Source: MPNO01 sp965200535 | GTDB taxonomy: Bacteria > Pseudomonadota > Alphaproteobacteria > MPNO01 | Length of the DNA stretch: 64,000 nucleotides | Reading direction: 5' to 3' | Assembly: GCA_965200535.1 (NCBI GenBank) | Contig: CBDAUF010000002.1 | Coordinates: 1,840,719-1,904,718, forward strand | Part shown: one piece after another, positions 8,599-17,973 of the stretch | Position numbering within the stretch: position 1 is the first letter of the stretch | Layout of the letters: the number at the start of each line of letters is the position of its first letter | Notes under the pieces: model-generated | What the model was told of the DNA's origin: nothing | The model's input: the letters and a program-made list of their open reading frames with translations, nothing else | Databases searched by the model: none | Made by a program: the position numbers and the translations under genes

Positions 8599-9620
8599 GG
8601 CGGCGGCGCCGCCGCATGCAACTGCGCCGCGCGCAGCCGTTCCACCGGGTTGACGCAGCGGTAGGTGTGCCCCTCTTCGATCGACCGTTCATCGTTCCCG
8701 CCCTCGCGGCATCTTTCGTCGGCGAGCGCGCAACGGTTCCTGAACATGCACCCCCGCGTATCGCCGATCAGGGACGGAACGATACCGGGTATGGATCCGA
8801 GATTGCTCCGTCTCCTCGTCTTCCCCGGGGACGGAATGCAGTCGATGAGACCGCGCGTGTAGGGATGGGTCGGTGCGCCGAAGACCTGTGCGCTTGTTCC
8901 GGTCTCGACGATACGCCCCGCGTACATCACCGCGATCCGATCAGCGATACGCGCGACGATCCCGAGATCATGGGTGATCAGTATCAGCGCCATGTCGAAC
9001 TCGGCCTGCAGGTCTTTCAGAAGGTGGAGCACCTGCGCCTGGACGGTGACATCGAGCGCCGTCGTGGGCTCGTCAGCGACGATCAGGACAGGATCGCACA
9101 TCAGCGCCATCGCAACCATGATTCGCTGGCGCAGCCCGCCAGAGAGCTGGTGCGGATACTGCCCGAGGCGAGCGACAGGATTGGTGATCCCGACACGGGC
9201 CAGCAGATATTCCGCGCGTTCGCGCGCTTCCCGGCGACCGCTGCGACAATGGCGGATATGGACCTCTTCAAGCTGGTTCCCGACGGTGTAGACCGGGTTC
9301 AGCGAGGTCATCGGATCCTGGAAGATCATGCTCATGCGGTTGCCGCGTATGGCAGCAAACGACTTCTCCGATACGGTCAGGAGATCGGTCGCTTCGAGAC
9401 TGATTTCCCGAGCGCGCAGCCTGGCGCGGCGGGGCAAGAGCCACATTATCGCGAGCGCTGTCATCGTCTTCCCGCAGCCGGATTCGCCCACGATGGCAAG
9501 GGTCTCGCCGCGCGCCGCGGAGAGATCGACGTCGCTGACCGCGTGCAGCGTTCCCGACGGGACCGGCATATCGACGAACAACCCGCGCACCCGCAGAATC
9601 GTGTCTCCATGGCCGGTCAC
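8595..9620 (-). CDS. dppD: Peptide/nickel-type ABC importer ATPase (DppD/OppD family)
   Basis: This 341-residue ABC ATPase has Walker A GESGCGKT at 45-52, Q-loop MIFQDPMTSLNP, signature LSGGLRQR and Walker B LIVADEPTTALD. The C-terminal extension has the usual cysteines (CMFRNRCALADERC). The open frame extends far upstream, but homology begins at GTG 9618-9620, giving VTGHGDTILRV. That GTG overlaps the permease stop in GTGA, as expected for coupled genes, so GTG is preferred. It works with DppF in the same transporter. Confidence 0.92.
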   Translation of the reverse strand: MTGHGDTILRVRGLFVDMPVPSGTLHAVSDVDLSAARGETLAIVGESGCGKTMTALAIMWLLPRRARLRAREISLEATDLLTVSEKSFAAIRGNRMSMIFQDPMTSLNPVYTVGNQLEEVHIRHCRSGRREARERAEYLLARVGITNPVARLGQYPHQLSGGLRQRIMVAMALMCDPVLIVADEPTTALDVTVQAQVLHLLKDLQAEFDMALILITHDLGIVARIADRIAVMYAGRIVETGTSAQVFGAPTHPYTRGLIDCIPSPGKTRRRSNLGSIPGIVPSLIGDTRGCMFRNRCALADERCREGGNDERSIEEGHTYRCVNPVERLRAAQLHAAAPPP

Positions 9621-10519
9621 CGGCCGCGGCCCTCCGGCACGGTTATGTCGCGGATTCCATCGCCCATCAGGTTGATCGCGATGACGAGAAAGAACAGGGC
9701 AAGCCCCGGCAACGCGATCAGGTAGGGCTTGAAGAACATGAAGTTGCGCCCTTCGGAGATCAGCAGGCCCCATGACGGAGTGGGCGGCTGGACCCCGAGG
9801 CCGAGAAACGACAGCACCGCCTCGACCAGGATCGCGATGGCCATCTCCAGGCTGGCGACCACGATAATGTGACTCATCACGTTGGGCAGGACCTCGCGCG
9901 TCACGATGCGCAGGTGCGAAGCCCCGACCGCCTGGGCAGCGGCGACGAACTCCTGACTCCTGATCTGCTGGGTGACGCTGCGCGTGACAACGGCGAACCG
10001 GTCCCAGAACAGAAAGCCGAGGACGCCGATCAGCACGATCAGGGAACTGCCGAATATGGAAACGAGGGAGAGCGCGATCAAAATGCCGGGGAGTGCCAGC
10101 TTGACGTTGATCAAATACATCACCACCGCGTCGGTGCGTCCGCCGAAATAACCGCCGACGATGCCAACCGTCGACCCCACCACGCCGGAAATAAACGCGG
10201 CGCCGAAGCCTACGATGAGGGATATCCGCGCCCCGTAGAGGATCCGCGTCAGATAGTCCCGGCCGAGCGAATCCGTGCCGAACGGGTGTTCCCAGCTTCC
10301 ACCCGCACCCCAGATCGGACTGGTAAGCCGGGCGTCGAGATTCTGCAAATACGGGTCCGACGGGCAGACCGCCGGGGCGAATACGGCGAGCGAGACCACC
10401 AGAAGGACAAAACCCGTTCCCGCGAGGAGGCCGACATGGGTCCGCGCCCGCCGCCACATGATCTCGCGGGGCGTCGGCGCCGAGATGCGAAATTCATCCG
10501 TGAAAATGCCGCCCGCCAT
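9617..10519 (-). CDS. dppC: Peptide/nickel-type ABC importer permease (DppC family)
   Basis: This 300-residue inner-membrane permease has an N-terminal cytoplasmic segment, a first transmembrane helix (VGLLAGTGFVLLVVSLAVF), the signature HPFGTDSLGRDYLTRILYGARISL, and the EAA loop EFVAAAQAVGASHLRIVTREVLPN. The upstream in-frame reading overlaps dppB antiparallel frames and is not coding. ATG at 10519 starts 8 bp after the dppB stop. It forms the translocation pore with DppB. Confidence 0.93.
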   Translation of the reverse strand: MAGGIFTDEFRISAPTPREIMWRRARTHVGLLAGTGFVLLVVSLAVFAPAVCPSDPYLQNLDARLTSPIWGAGGSWEHPFGTDSLGRDYLTRILYGARISLIVGFGAAFISGVVGSTVGIVGGYFGGRTDAVVMYLINVKLALPGILIALSLVSIFGSSLIVLIGVLGFLFWDRFAVVTRSVTQQIRSQEFVAAAQAVGASHLRIVTREVLPNVMSHIIVVASLEMAIAILVEAVLSFLGLGVQPPTPSWGLLISEGRNFMFFKPYLIALPGLALFFLVIAINLMGDGIRDITVPEGRGR

Positions 10520-10527
10520 CGCCGCCC

Positions 10528-11445
10528 TCACCCAAGCCGGATACGCGGATCGAGGCGGGCGTTGATCAGGTCGGACGCCAGGGTGAGCACAATATAGGCA
10601 AGCGATACCGAGACGAGGATGGACTGGACGACCGGGAAATCGCTCCTCAGGATCGATTCGTAGGCCAGCAACCCGATGCCGTTCAGCGCGAAGACAGTCT
10701 CCACGATCACCGACCCGCCGAGCAAAAAGCCGAGCGAGACCGCGGACAACGACACCACCGGCAAAACGGCGTTGCGCAGCGCGTGTTTGAAAAAGATCGC
10801 CGCAGGAGACAGTCCCTTGGCCCGTGCGGTACGAACGAAGTCGGCCTCCAGGACCTCCAGCATCCCCGCTCGGGTCAAGCGCATCAGCGCCGGCATGACC
10901 GCCGTGCCCAACGCAACGGTCGGCAGCACGAAATGTGAAAAGCTGGCCGATCCCGAGATCGGCAGCCACCGCAGCACCACGCCGAACACGTAGATCAGGA
11001 TCAGCCCGAACCAGAAGTTCGGGATCGCCTGACCGAAGACCGCGATCCCGAGGGCCGCCCGGTCGACCGCGGTATTCGCCCGGATCGCCGCGAGGACGCC
11101 GAGCGGGATGGCGATGGCCAGAGCCAGGGCCAGGGAGTAAAGCGACAGCAGGATCGTGACATCGACGCGCTCGAGAATCAGGTCCATCACCGGTTCGTTG
11201 GTGAACAGCGACTGGCCGAGATCGCCGCCGAGCGCCTTGGCGGCCCAGGTCAGGTATTGCTCGTGCAGCGGCTTGTCGAGGCCGTACAGCGCCGCGATCT
11301 CGGCGATTTCGGCGGGCGTTGCATCCTCCCCCGCCAGATCGGCCGCCAGATCCCCGGAAACGCGCAGCAGCGCGAAGCCGATGATCGAGACGGTAACCGC
11401 CACCAGCAGCGACACTCCCAGCCTCTGGAGGAAGAAGCGTGCCAT
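10528..11445 (-). CDS. dppB: Peptide/nickel-type ABC importer permease (DppB family)
   Basis: This 305-residue permease begins MARFFLQRLGVSLLVAVTVSIIGFALL, the standard DppB N-terminal helix. It carries the DppB landmarks DKPLHEQYLTW and the EAA loop DFVRTARAKGLSPAAIFFKHALRNA. It is the first transporter gene after the ligJ-like gene (16 bp gap). No DppA-type binding protein is encoded in the operon, so either one encoded elsewhere serves it or the ligand specificity is shared with another system. Confidence 0.93.
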   Translation of the reverse strand: MARFFLQRLGVSLLVAVTVSIIGFALLRVSGDLAADLAGEDATPAEIAEIAALYGLDKPLHEQYLTWAAKALGGDLGQSLFTNEPVMDLILERVDVTILLSLYSLALALAIAIPLGVLAAIRANTAVDRAALGIAVFGQAIPNFWFGLILIYVFGVVLRWLPISGSASFSHFVLPTVALGTAVMPALMRLTRAGMLEVLEADFVRTARAKGLSPAAIFFKHALRNAVLPVVSLSAVSLGFLLGGSVIVETVFALNGIGLLAYESILRSDFPVVQSILVSVSLAYIVLTLASDLINARLDPRIRLG

Positions 11446-11461
11446 CGTCCGGCGCCGCCGA

Positions 11462-12487
11462 TCAGTGCGCGATCGGGATGTCCAGGTTGAATACGCGAAT
11501 GGCGTTGCCCGCGAGCAGCTTCCCCTTGTCGGCGTCCGACAGCCAGTCGAACCCTGTAATGTGGTGTGCGACGTCGTCCATATGACGGCCGGTATCGGGG
11601 TTTATCGACGAACCGACACCCGGACATTCGGCGCCGAACAGGCATTGGTCCACGCCCGCAACCCGGATCAGCAATTCGATCGCCTCCGGCGTATAGAGGA
11701 CCGTGTCGTAGTAGAGACGCCGCATGCGCTGGCTGAAACGCTCCGCCCCGTCGCGGCGCAGGGTGCCCGACTCGAAGCGCCCGAGCTGGTACGGGATCGC
11801 CCCGCCGCCATGGCTTACGACGATCTTGAGGTCCGGGAAATCGTCCAGCACCGCCGAGTTGACGAGCCCGTAGACGGCGGTCGTCTCCTCGTTGATGAAG
11901 CGGAGCGAATAGGGTTCGCGTTCGGACCGCGAACCGGTGCCGTGGATATGGGCCGGCACGTCCAGTTCGCACAGCTTCTCATAGAGGGGATACCAGTAGC
12001 GGTCGCCGAGCGCCGGCGGGTGGATCCCGGTGTTCTCGTACGGATCGGGGTTAAGCAGGCAACCCTTGAAGTCGAGTTCGGATACGCACCTGTCGAGTTC
12101 CCGGATCGCCATGTCGAGCGGTTCCCCGCACGGCTGGGGAAGACCCGCGATCCCGACGAAACGGTCCGGATAAAGCTGTGTCTCCCGGTAGATCATGTTG
12201 TTGCATTCCTCGTGGAACCACTGGACGAGCTTCGCCGGTTTTTCGGAATGCATCAGTTGGAAAGGCCGCGGCGAGACAAGCTGTGTGTCGGTGCCAAGCT
12301 TGTCGATATAGTCCAGGTGGCTGTGGCGCGAGCCGGGGAAGTGCTTCTTTTCGACAGCATGGCGGATCTCGTCGTCGTCCACGGCCACCTTTCCGCGCCC
12401 GTGGGAGCCCCGATGGGCCAGCAGCGTCGCCTTGTACGCCCACAGTTCGGCAGGAGCGCTCACATGGGCGTGGCAGTCGATAATCAT
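11462..12487 (-). CDS. ligJ: 4-oxalomesaconate hydratase-like amidohydrolase (LigJ type)
   Basis: This 341-residue amidohydrolase_2 family protein closely resembles LigJ of the protocatechuate 4,5-cleavage/gallate pathway. That enzyme hydrates 4-oxalomesaconate to 4-carboxy-4-hydroxy-2-oxoadipate. Landmarks are the metal site MIIDCHAH (D4, H6, H8), the stretch ELWAYKATLLAHRGSHGRG, the LNPDPYEN and LGDRYWYPLYEKLCELD segments, SHGGGAIPYQLGRFE, and LFGAECPGVGS near the C-terminus. I judge the resemblance from memory of the family. It heads the eight-gene operon and, with the RraA-type aldolase, supplies the last two steps from ring-cleavage product to central metabolites. A weak promoter-like TATAGT lies in the 130-bp upstream gap. 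Confidence 0.85.
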   Translation of the reverse strand: MIIDCHAHVSAPAELWAYKATLLAHRGSHGRGKVAVDDDEIRHAVEKKHFPGSRHSHLDYIDKLGTDTQLVSPRPFQLMHSEKPAKLVQWFHEECNNMIYRETQLYPDRFVGIAGLPQPCGEPLDMAIRELDRCVSELDFKGCLLNPDPYENTGIHPPALGDRYWYPLYEKLCELDVPAHIHGTGSRSEREPYSLRFINEETTAVYGLVNSAVLDDFPDLKIVVSHGGGAIPYQLGRFESGTLRRDGAERFSQRMRRLYYDTVLYTPEAIELLIRVAGVDQCLFGAECPGVGSSINPDTGRHMDDVAHHITGFDWLSDADKGKLLAGNAIRVFNLDIPIAH

Positions 12488-12616
12488 GTCTATCCCCCCG
12501 GTGGGCAGAACGCGCCGGAACGCCGGGCCTCGCCCGGGCGCGCGGCCCGGACGGTACTATAGGACAGATTGCCGGACGGCGAAATTCGCGGCCGGCCGTG
12601 GCCGCGTTTCGCGAGG

Positions 12617-13264
12617 TCAGTGCGAGACGATGCTGCCGCGTTCGATCACGAACGTCTCGTCGAGCAGGGGGGCGATGTGGACGTCGTTCGACTCGGCGAC
12701 AAGAACCGACTCGCCCTCCTCCTTCAGATTCGCCAGGATCTCGACCATCCGCTGCGCGAAAACCGGTGCGATACCCTCGCTCGGCTCGTCCAGCAGCAGC
12801 AGCTTGGTGCCGCACATGATCGCGCGTGCGAAGGCGACGAACTTCTGCTGCCCGCCGGAAAGCGTCGTGGCCCCCCGGTCGCGAAACGCCTCGACCTCCG
12901 GCATCAGACCGTAGATCCATTTGAGGCGTTCGTCCGCCCCTTCCGACCGGGTGGACCAGACCGGCAGCATGATATTCTCTTCGGCCGTAAGCTCCGGCAC
13001 CAGCCGGCGGTCTTCCGGCATGAAGCCGATCCCCAAATGGGCGCGCCGATGGGCGTGCGAAGCGCCGAGGTCGAGATGCTCGAACGCGATCGACCCGGCT
13101 TGCAGTTTGAGTGCGCCCATTACGGCACGCATCACGGTCGTCTTGCCGGCGCCGTTACGGCCGATCAGCCCGCACATCGAGCCCGAGGGCACTTCGAGAC
13201 TCACCCCGCGCAGGATCTGGGTGGCGCCGATGCTGACATCGAGATCCGTGATCGTGAGCATCAC
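12617..13264 (-). CDS. livF: Branched-chain amino acid-type ABC importer ATPase LivF
   Basis: This 215-residue ATPase has Walker A GRNGAGKT at 35-42, the LivF-type segment GIGFMPEDRRLVPELTAEENI, signature LSGGQ at 135-139 and Walker B LLLLDEPSEGIAP. It is the last gene of livKHMGF, overlapping livG in ATGA. Members of this family also import aromatic acids, ureas and amides, so the name describes the type rather than the substrate. Confidence 0.93.
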   Translation of the reverse strand: MMLTITDLDVSIGATQILRGVSLEVPSGSMCGLIGRNGAGKTTVMRAVMGALKLQAGSIAFEHLDLGASHAHRRAHLGIGFMPEDRRLVPELTAEENIMLPVWSTRSEGADERLKWIYGLMPEVEAFRDRGATTLSGGQQKFVAFARAIMCGTKLLLLDEPSEGIAPVFAQRMVEILANLKEEGESVLVAESNDVHIAPLLDETFVIERGSIVSH

Positions 13265-14070
13265 CCGGCCTCCCCCTCGCCGCTCCCGGCATCGGCGCCG
13301 CCATTGTCGGACCGCGCGCGGTGGTACTCCTTGCCGATGACGAACTCCTGCACCTTGGGATCGACCATCGCCTCCTCAGTCGGCGCGTCGCAGATAATCT
13401 CCCCCTGGGAGAACGCGAGCACCCGCGAGACATAACGCTCGACGATCTCCATATCGTGCTCGATGAACAGGACCGTCGTCTTCTCCTCCCGCAACGCCCG
13501 CATCAGGATATCCATGATGCCGAACTTCTCCTCGGCGCTGATGCCGCTGGTCGGCTCATCGAGCATCAGGAGCTTGGGTTTGCGCACCGTCGCCATCGCG
13601 ATGTCGAGCAGCTTGCGCACCCCCTGCGGGAGGGCGTGGGCCGCAACGTCCCGGTAGTCGGCGATCTGGTAGCGGACGAGGTGATCCTCGACCCTGCTCG
13701 CCCGGTCCTTGCGCATCAGCGAGCCCAACAGGCCGAACCCGTCATGCTCGGCGATGCCGAAGGCGATCATGAGGTTGTCGAACACGGTCTCCGACAGGAA
13801 GACCTGCGGGACCTGGAACGAGCGGCAAAGCCCGAGCCGGGTGATCGCGCGAACCGACCGGCCGAGAATGTCGCGGCCCATGAACTCGATCTTCCCGCCG
13901 GAGGGCGGCAGGTAACCGGTGACCATGTTGACGAACGTCGTCTTGCCGGCGCCGTTGGCGCCGATCACGCCGACCGTCTCTCCTTCCTCGATGGTCACGT
14001 TGATGTTGTGGGCCGCAACGACGGCGCCGAAGCTCTTCTCGAGCCCCTGAACGTTGAGTACGACTGACAT
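13261..14070 (-). CDS. livG: Branched-chain amino acid-type ABC importer ATPase LivG
   Basis: This 269-residue ATPase has Walker A GANGAGKT at 37-44 and Walker B KLLMLDEPTSGIS. The signature region reads LPQGVRKLLDIA in place of the usual LSYGQ-type motif, a divergence of the ABC signature worth noting. The acidic, Gly-rich C-terminal tail (about 15 residues) is extra. It starts 6 bp after the livM stop. Confidence 0.9.
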   Translation of the reverse strand: MSVVLNVQGLEKSFGAVVAAHNINVTIEEGETVGVIGANGAGKTTFVNMVTGYLPPSGGKIEFMGRDILGRSVRAITRLGLCRSFQVPQVFLSETVFDNLMIAFGIAEHDGFGLLGSLMRKDRASRVEDHLVRYQIADYRDVAAHALPQGVRKLLDIAMATVRKPKLLMLDEPTSGISAEEKFGIMDILMRALREEKTTVLFIEHDMEIVERYVSRVLAFSQGEIICDAPTEEAMVDPKVQEFVIGKEYHRARSDNGGADAGSGEGEAG

Positions 14071-14076
14071 CGGCCG

Positions 14077-15063
14077 CTACGCCCTCTCCTCTTGTCCCGC
14101 GCGCCGGGCCTTCTCCGCACGGCTCTTGTTCCAGCGCTCGACCAGGGACCACAGCCCGTTGGGCAGGAACATGATGATGATCAGCAGCGTCCCGCCCATG
14201 ATCAGCTGCCAGATCCCCGGGAACTGTTCGAAAGCGTAGGTGCGGATCAACTCGTAGATCAGGGCGCCGATGAAGGGCGCAACGACATTGCCCGTGCCGC
14301 TCAGGATCGCGATGAACACGAAATCGCCCGAGATCGGCCAGTAGACCATCGAGTCGGGATCGACATGACCGATGGTCATCGCGGCGATGGCGCCGCCAAA
14401 GCCCCCGACGAGCCCCGAAATCGTGTACTTGACGTGGATCGCCCGTTCCGCCGAATAGCCCAGATATTCGAGGCGGATCTCGTTCTCGCGCACCGCGGTG
14501 GTCATGTAGCCCAGTGTCGAGCGCAGGTAATGATGCACCGCCATCGCAACCACCCAGGTGAGGGCAGCGGCGAAGAAAAACAGTGTCGTCTTGTTGGCGG
14601 CGCCCTCGGGCGCAAACCCGAGATAGGTCTGCTGTTCGAGGCTGATGCCGTCGGTGGAACCCAGGCTCTCCAGCTTGGCGAGCACCCCGTAAAGGATCAT
14701 CGAAAAGGCGAGGTTCAGGAGGGCGAAAAAGATTCCCCGGTAGCGTCTGAGCAGGAACCCGATGGACCATGCGAAGCCCCCCGCAACGACGACCCCGCAG
14801 GCGACGGTAAGAAAAGCGTCGGTAATGCCGAGATACTTGATGATCAGCGCCACCGTATAGGCGCCGAAGCCGAAGAACAGGGCGTGCCCGAAGGAGATCA
14901 GCCCGCAGCGCCAGAGCACCAGCAGGCCGAGCGCGACCGACCCGCGCGCCAGCGAGAGCAGCAGGATCGTCCGAAACCATTCGGGCACAAAAAAGTTGAC
15001 GACGATCAACAGGGCCAGACTGATCGTCAGCGCCCAAGCCGTCCGGTCCATGAATTGCGTCAT
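14077..15063 (-). CDS. livM: Branched-chain amino acid-type ABC importer permease LivM
   Basis: This 328-residue polytopic permease has the LivM pattern: GLISFGHALFFGFGAYT, RYRGIFFALLNLAFS (the position of the usual RLRGxYFAI motif) and a C-terminal segment IMFLPNGLWSLVERW. The frame is open further upstream, but that part is antisense-like. ATG 15063 gives MTQFMDRTAWALTISLALLI and overlaps the livH stop (ATGA), which fixes the start. Confidence 0.92.
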   Translation of the reverse strand: MTQFMDRTAWALTISLALLIVVNFFVPEWFRTILLLSLARGSVALGLLVLWRCGLISFGHALFFGFGAYTVALIIKYLGITDAFLTVACGVVVAGGFAWSIGFLLRRYRGIFFALLNLAFSMILYGVLAKLESLGSTDGISLEQQTYLGFAPEGAANKTTLFFFAAALTWVVAMAVHHYLRSTLGYMTTAVRENEIRLEYLGYSAERAIHVKYTISGLVGGFGGAIAAMTIGHVDPDSMVYWPISGDFVFIAILSGTGNVVAPFIGALIYELIRTYAFEQFPGIWQLIMGGTLLIIIMFLPNGLWSLVERWNKSRAEKARRAGQEERA

Positions 15064-15962
15064 ATCTTCCTCGCCTTCGGGGGGGCGAACAGGCCTTGCG
15101 GCCGGACGATGAGGACGATCGCCATGATCATGTAGATGACGAACAGTTCCAGCACCGGCTCGAGATGCACCGCCGCCGCGCGGGCCACGCCGACCACGAG
15201 GGAACCGATCAGCGCGCCGGGTATCGAGCCCATGCCGCCAATCACCACGACGGCGAAGGCAAGCACGATGACCTCCACCCCGATCCCCGGCTGCACCGAG
15301 ATCGCCGGCGCCTGGTAGGCGCCGCCGAGCGCGCCGAGGAACGAACCGACGATGAAGGTCAACAGGAAGATCATCGTGACGTTGATCCCCATCGCCTGCG
15401 AAAGCTCGCGGTCGTAGATCACCGCCAGCAGCATCTTGCCGAACCGCGTCCGGTTGAGGCCGTACCACAGCACCCCGGCGACCAGAGCGGACAGGCCGAT
15501 CATCGACAGGTTGTAATTGTCGAACGGCAAATCCGCGATGTCGGTCTGGCCGAGGAGCGCCAGCGGTTCGGCGGCAATATAGGGGTTGGTCCCCCAGATC
15601 AGCAGCAGAACGTCCTCGAGGACGAGGAAGGCGGCGAAAGTCGCCAGCACGATAATGTGCTCGTCTTCCGCATAGAGGAACCGGAGCAGTCCCCGTTCGA
15701 TGATGATCCCGAACACGATCCCGAGGAAGATCGCCGTGAGCGCCATGATCACGAAGGCGCCGATGCCGGGCCAGCCTGTCTCGGCATAGAAGATCAGGAT
15801 TGTCGCGCACAAATAGGCGCCGAACGCGTACAGCGACCCATGCGTGACGTTGAGGATTTTCTGCACGCCGCAGATCACCGTCAGCCCGACGGAAACCATG
15901 AACAGGTAGGAGGCGTACACCAACCCGTCGATCAGGATGATGAGTAGAAGTTCGGTATCCAA
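15060..15962 (-). CDS. livH: Branched-chain amino acid-type ABC importer permease LivH
   Basis: This 300-residue permease starts with LLLIILIDGLVYASYLFMVSVGLTVICGVQKILNVTHGSLYAFGAY, the classic LivH N-terminus, and has VVVIGGMGSIPGALIGSLVVG near the C-terminus. It lies between the livK binding-protein gene (about 120-bp gap) and livM (4-bp overlap). Confidence 0.93.
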   Translation of the reverse strand: MDTELLLIILIDGLVYASYLFMVSVGLTVICGVQKILNVTHGSLYAFGAYLCATILIFYAETGWPGIGAFVIMALTAIFLGIVFGIIIERGLLRFLYAEDEHIIVLATFAAFLVLEDVLLLIWGTNPYIAAEPLALLGQTDIADLPFDNYNLSMIGLSALVAGVLWYGLNRTRFGKMLLAVIYDRELSQAMGINVTMIFLLTFIVGSFLGALGGAYQAPAISVQPGIGVEVIVLAFAVVVIGGMGSIPGALIGSLVVGVARAAAVHLEPVLELFVIYMIMAIVLIVRPQGLFAPPKARKI

Positions 15963-16084
15963 CAGTCAGCTTCCGTCAGCCGAAAAGGTGTTCCGGCGAA
16001 TTGCAGGCGGACAGGCGAATGGAAATCCGGGCGCCGTTCGCCGGCGCCCGGATCGTCCGTTGTCCGTTCAGGATCGGCGCACGC

Positions 16085-17404
16085 TCAGCCGCACTGCGCG
16101 CCCTTCATCCCGCCTTCGAGCCAGGGCACGGACTCGACGCCATTGGGCGGCATCACGCACTCGCCCTTGAAGACGACGACATCCTTGACCACCATCTCGC
16201 CCTTCTTGTCGTCCCAGACGGTGATACCCCAGCGGTCTTCGGTGACGGCCTGGTGCCCGTCGCTGAGCGCCATCTTCACCTCGCCGGCGATCGACGTGAA
16301 GGTCGAACCAGCGAGCGCCTCGATAACCTGTTCGGTCGTCGGGAACTTGCCGCCGTTGGCCTTCTGCGCCTTGTCATAGGCGTACTTGGCGCCGAGGATT
16401 CCCTGCGCGAACTGATAGGCGGGCTGCGCCGGCGGCTCGCCGTAGGTCTTGCGGAATTCCTTCTGGAACCAGTTGTTGAGCGGCGTGTCGATCCCCACCG
16501 CATACATCCCGTACGGCCCTCTCGTTCCGATGAGCTGGCCTTCCGGGAACTTTTTGCCGAGCCGGTAGGCGACCGTCTCGCCGACCGTCAGGATGAAGGT
16601 CTTGCGCTTGAACAGCCCGCGCGCATTGGCCTGTGCGATGAAGGCTTCGAGATCGCCTCCCCAGAAACTCGAGTGGACGAGCTTCTGCTTGGCGCGGAGC
16701 AGCGCCGAGATTTCCGAACCGTACTGGCCGGAGAAGAGCTTGGGGAACTGCTGCTTCTTGGCCGGCTTGATATCCGGGGACAGCGTCTCCATCGCCAGAT
16801 GGAAGTCGCGCCACGAATCCTGGCCCCAGGCGTAGTTCTGGTTGAGCCCGATATAGCCGTCCTTGGCCCGGTCCTTCAGCTTCATGGAAACATAGCGCGC
16901 GGCGCCCGTGTTGTTGCCGGTGCCGTGGCTCATGGTGCGGAACAGGTATTTCGGCTTCTTCACCAGCTCCTCGAAGACCCGCGGCGTGCCGCAGACCGTG
17001 AGCAATGTGAGAACCTTGACCTCTTCGGCGATACGCGACACCGCCGCGCACGTGCCGGAGGAGATATAGCCGACCACCAGGTCCACCCCGTCCTTCTGCA
17101 CCTTGTTGCGCAGTTCGGTGACCTGCTTGGTGCCGCCGCCCGCCTCGTCGTAGATCAGGGGCTCGACCTTGCGCCCTGCGAACCCGACCGAGTTGTAGGG
17201 AGCCGGAAGCTCGCCATTGTTGATCCCGCGGACGATGAGCTCTACGCCCTTCTTCGCCGGGATGCCGAACGCCGGGGCGCCGGCGCCGGTAAGGAATGTA
17301 GGAACACCCATCTTGACGGTCTGTGCGGATGCGGCGCCGGCGACCAGCGCCACGCCCGCCGCGGCCGCGAGCCCGACCGTCATCCTGCCATAGTCACGCT
17401 TCAT
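16085..17404 (-). CDS. livK: ABC importer substrate-binding protein (LivK/urtA-like)
   Basis: This 439-residue periplasmic binding protein has a signal peptide (MKRDYGRMTVGLAAAAGVALVAGAASAQ). The mature part opens VKMGVPTFLTGAGAPAFGIPAKKGVELIVRGINN, the usual type I periplasmic fold start. ATG 17404 is chosen because GGGAGG lies just upstream and a proper signal peptide follows. It is the first gene of the liv operon. At about 410 mature residues it is longer than LivK of enteric bacteria and nearer to homologues that bind amides, urea or aromatic acids, so the ligand is open. Confidence 0.9.
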   Translation of the reverse strand: MKRDYGRMTVGLAAAAGVALVAGAASAQTVKMGVPTFLTGAGAPAFGIPAKKGVELIVRGINNGELPAPYNSVGFAGRKVEPLIYDEAGGGTKQVTELRNKVQKDGVDLVVGYISSGTCAAVSRIAEEVKVLTLLTVCGTPRVFEELVKKPKYLFRTMSHGTGNNTGAARYVSMKLKDRAKDGYIGLNQNYAWGQDSWRDFHLAMETLSPDIKPAKKQQFPKLFSGQYGSEISALLRAKQKLVHSSFWGGDLEAFIAQANARGLFKRKTFILTVGETVAYRLGKKFPEGQLIGTRGPYGMYAVGIDTPLNNWFQKEFRKTYGEPPAQPAYQFAQGILGAKYAYDKAQKANGGKFPTTEQVIEALAGSTFTSIAGEVKMALSDGHQAVTEDRWGITVWDDKKGEMVVKDVVVFKGECVMPPNGVESVPWLEGGMKGAQCG

Positions 17405-17461
17405 GCGAACCTCCCAGTGTCTGCCCCCCAGGGCCAAGGAAGCCGTAAGGTGCCAGTACAG

Positions 17462-17475
17462 TTGCAGTCTTGCAA
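17462..17475. promoter_or_regulatory. Operator-like palindrome upstream of livK
   Basis: TTGCAGTCTTGCAA (arms TTGCA/TGCAA, 4-nt spacer) lies about 60 bp upstream of the livK start codon, in the 117-bp gap between livK and the lipocalin-like gene. The position suits an operator or promoter element; no regulator gene is adjacent. Confidence 0.3.
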
Positions 17476-17521
17476 GGCGGGCGAAGTCATTATTTTGGCC
17501 GCAACCGGAGGCGCCGGCCGC

Positions 17522-17893
17522 TCACGCCCTCCGCCATACGATGTCGGCCTTCGACCCCGCACCGTAGGCGATGCTGGGCTCGGCGGTCAGCGTCATCGTG
17601 TCGCCGTCGAGCGCCACCTTGCGGCGCTGACGGGTGCCGCGGAGATCGGCTCGCGAGCTCATCTCGATTGTGTGGACATTCTCGCCGTCGAGACACTCCA
17701 GCAGGCCGCAATAGGTCAGATGGTCGATCCCCCCGGCCCCGTCGGGCCGTTCCACCGAACATGACATGTGGCCGTCGGCTGCATAGAAGATATAGCCCTT
17801 CGCCTCTACCCACGGGTTCGACACCGTGCCGTCCGCCTGTGTCAGCCGGTAATCCGCCAGCCGCCAGGTTCCCACCAGTTCCGCGCGTACCAT
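17522..17893 (-). CDS. Lipocalin-like domain protein (Lipocalin_5-like)
   Basis: This 123-residue protein has the N-terminal motif LVGTWRLADYRLTQADGTVSNPWVEAKGYIFYAADGHMS, as in small lipocalin-like proteins found near oxidoreductase and amidase genes. No signal peptide is visible, so it is probably cytoplasmic. It starts 80 bp from the divergent Nudix gene and ends 117 bp upstream of livK on the same strand, so it may precede or co-transcribe with the liv operon. The ligand is unknown. Confidence 0.75.
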   Translation of the reverse strand: MVRAELVGTWRLADYRLTQADGTVSNPWVEAKGYIFYAADGHMSCSVERPDGAGGIDHLTYCGLLECLDGENVHTIEMSSRADLRGTRQRRKVALDGDTMTLTAEPSIAYGAGSKADIVWRRA

Positions 17894-17973
17894 CGCCGCC
17901 CTCCCCTTGCGTCGCGCCCGGACGCGAGGTTATCTGCCCGCCGGCGCCGACGCCACGCCCCGGGAGGAACGAA

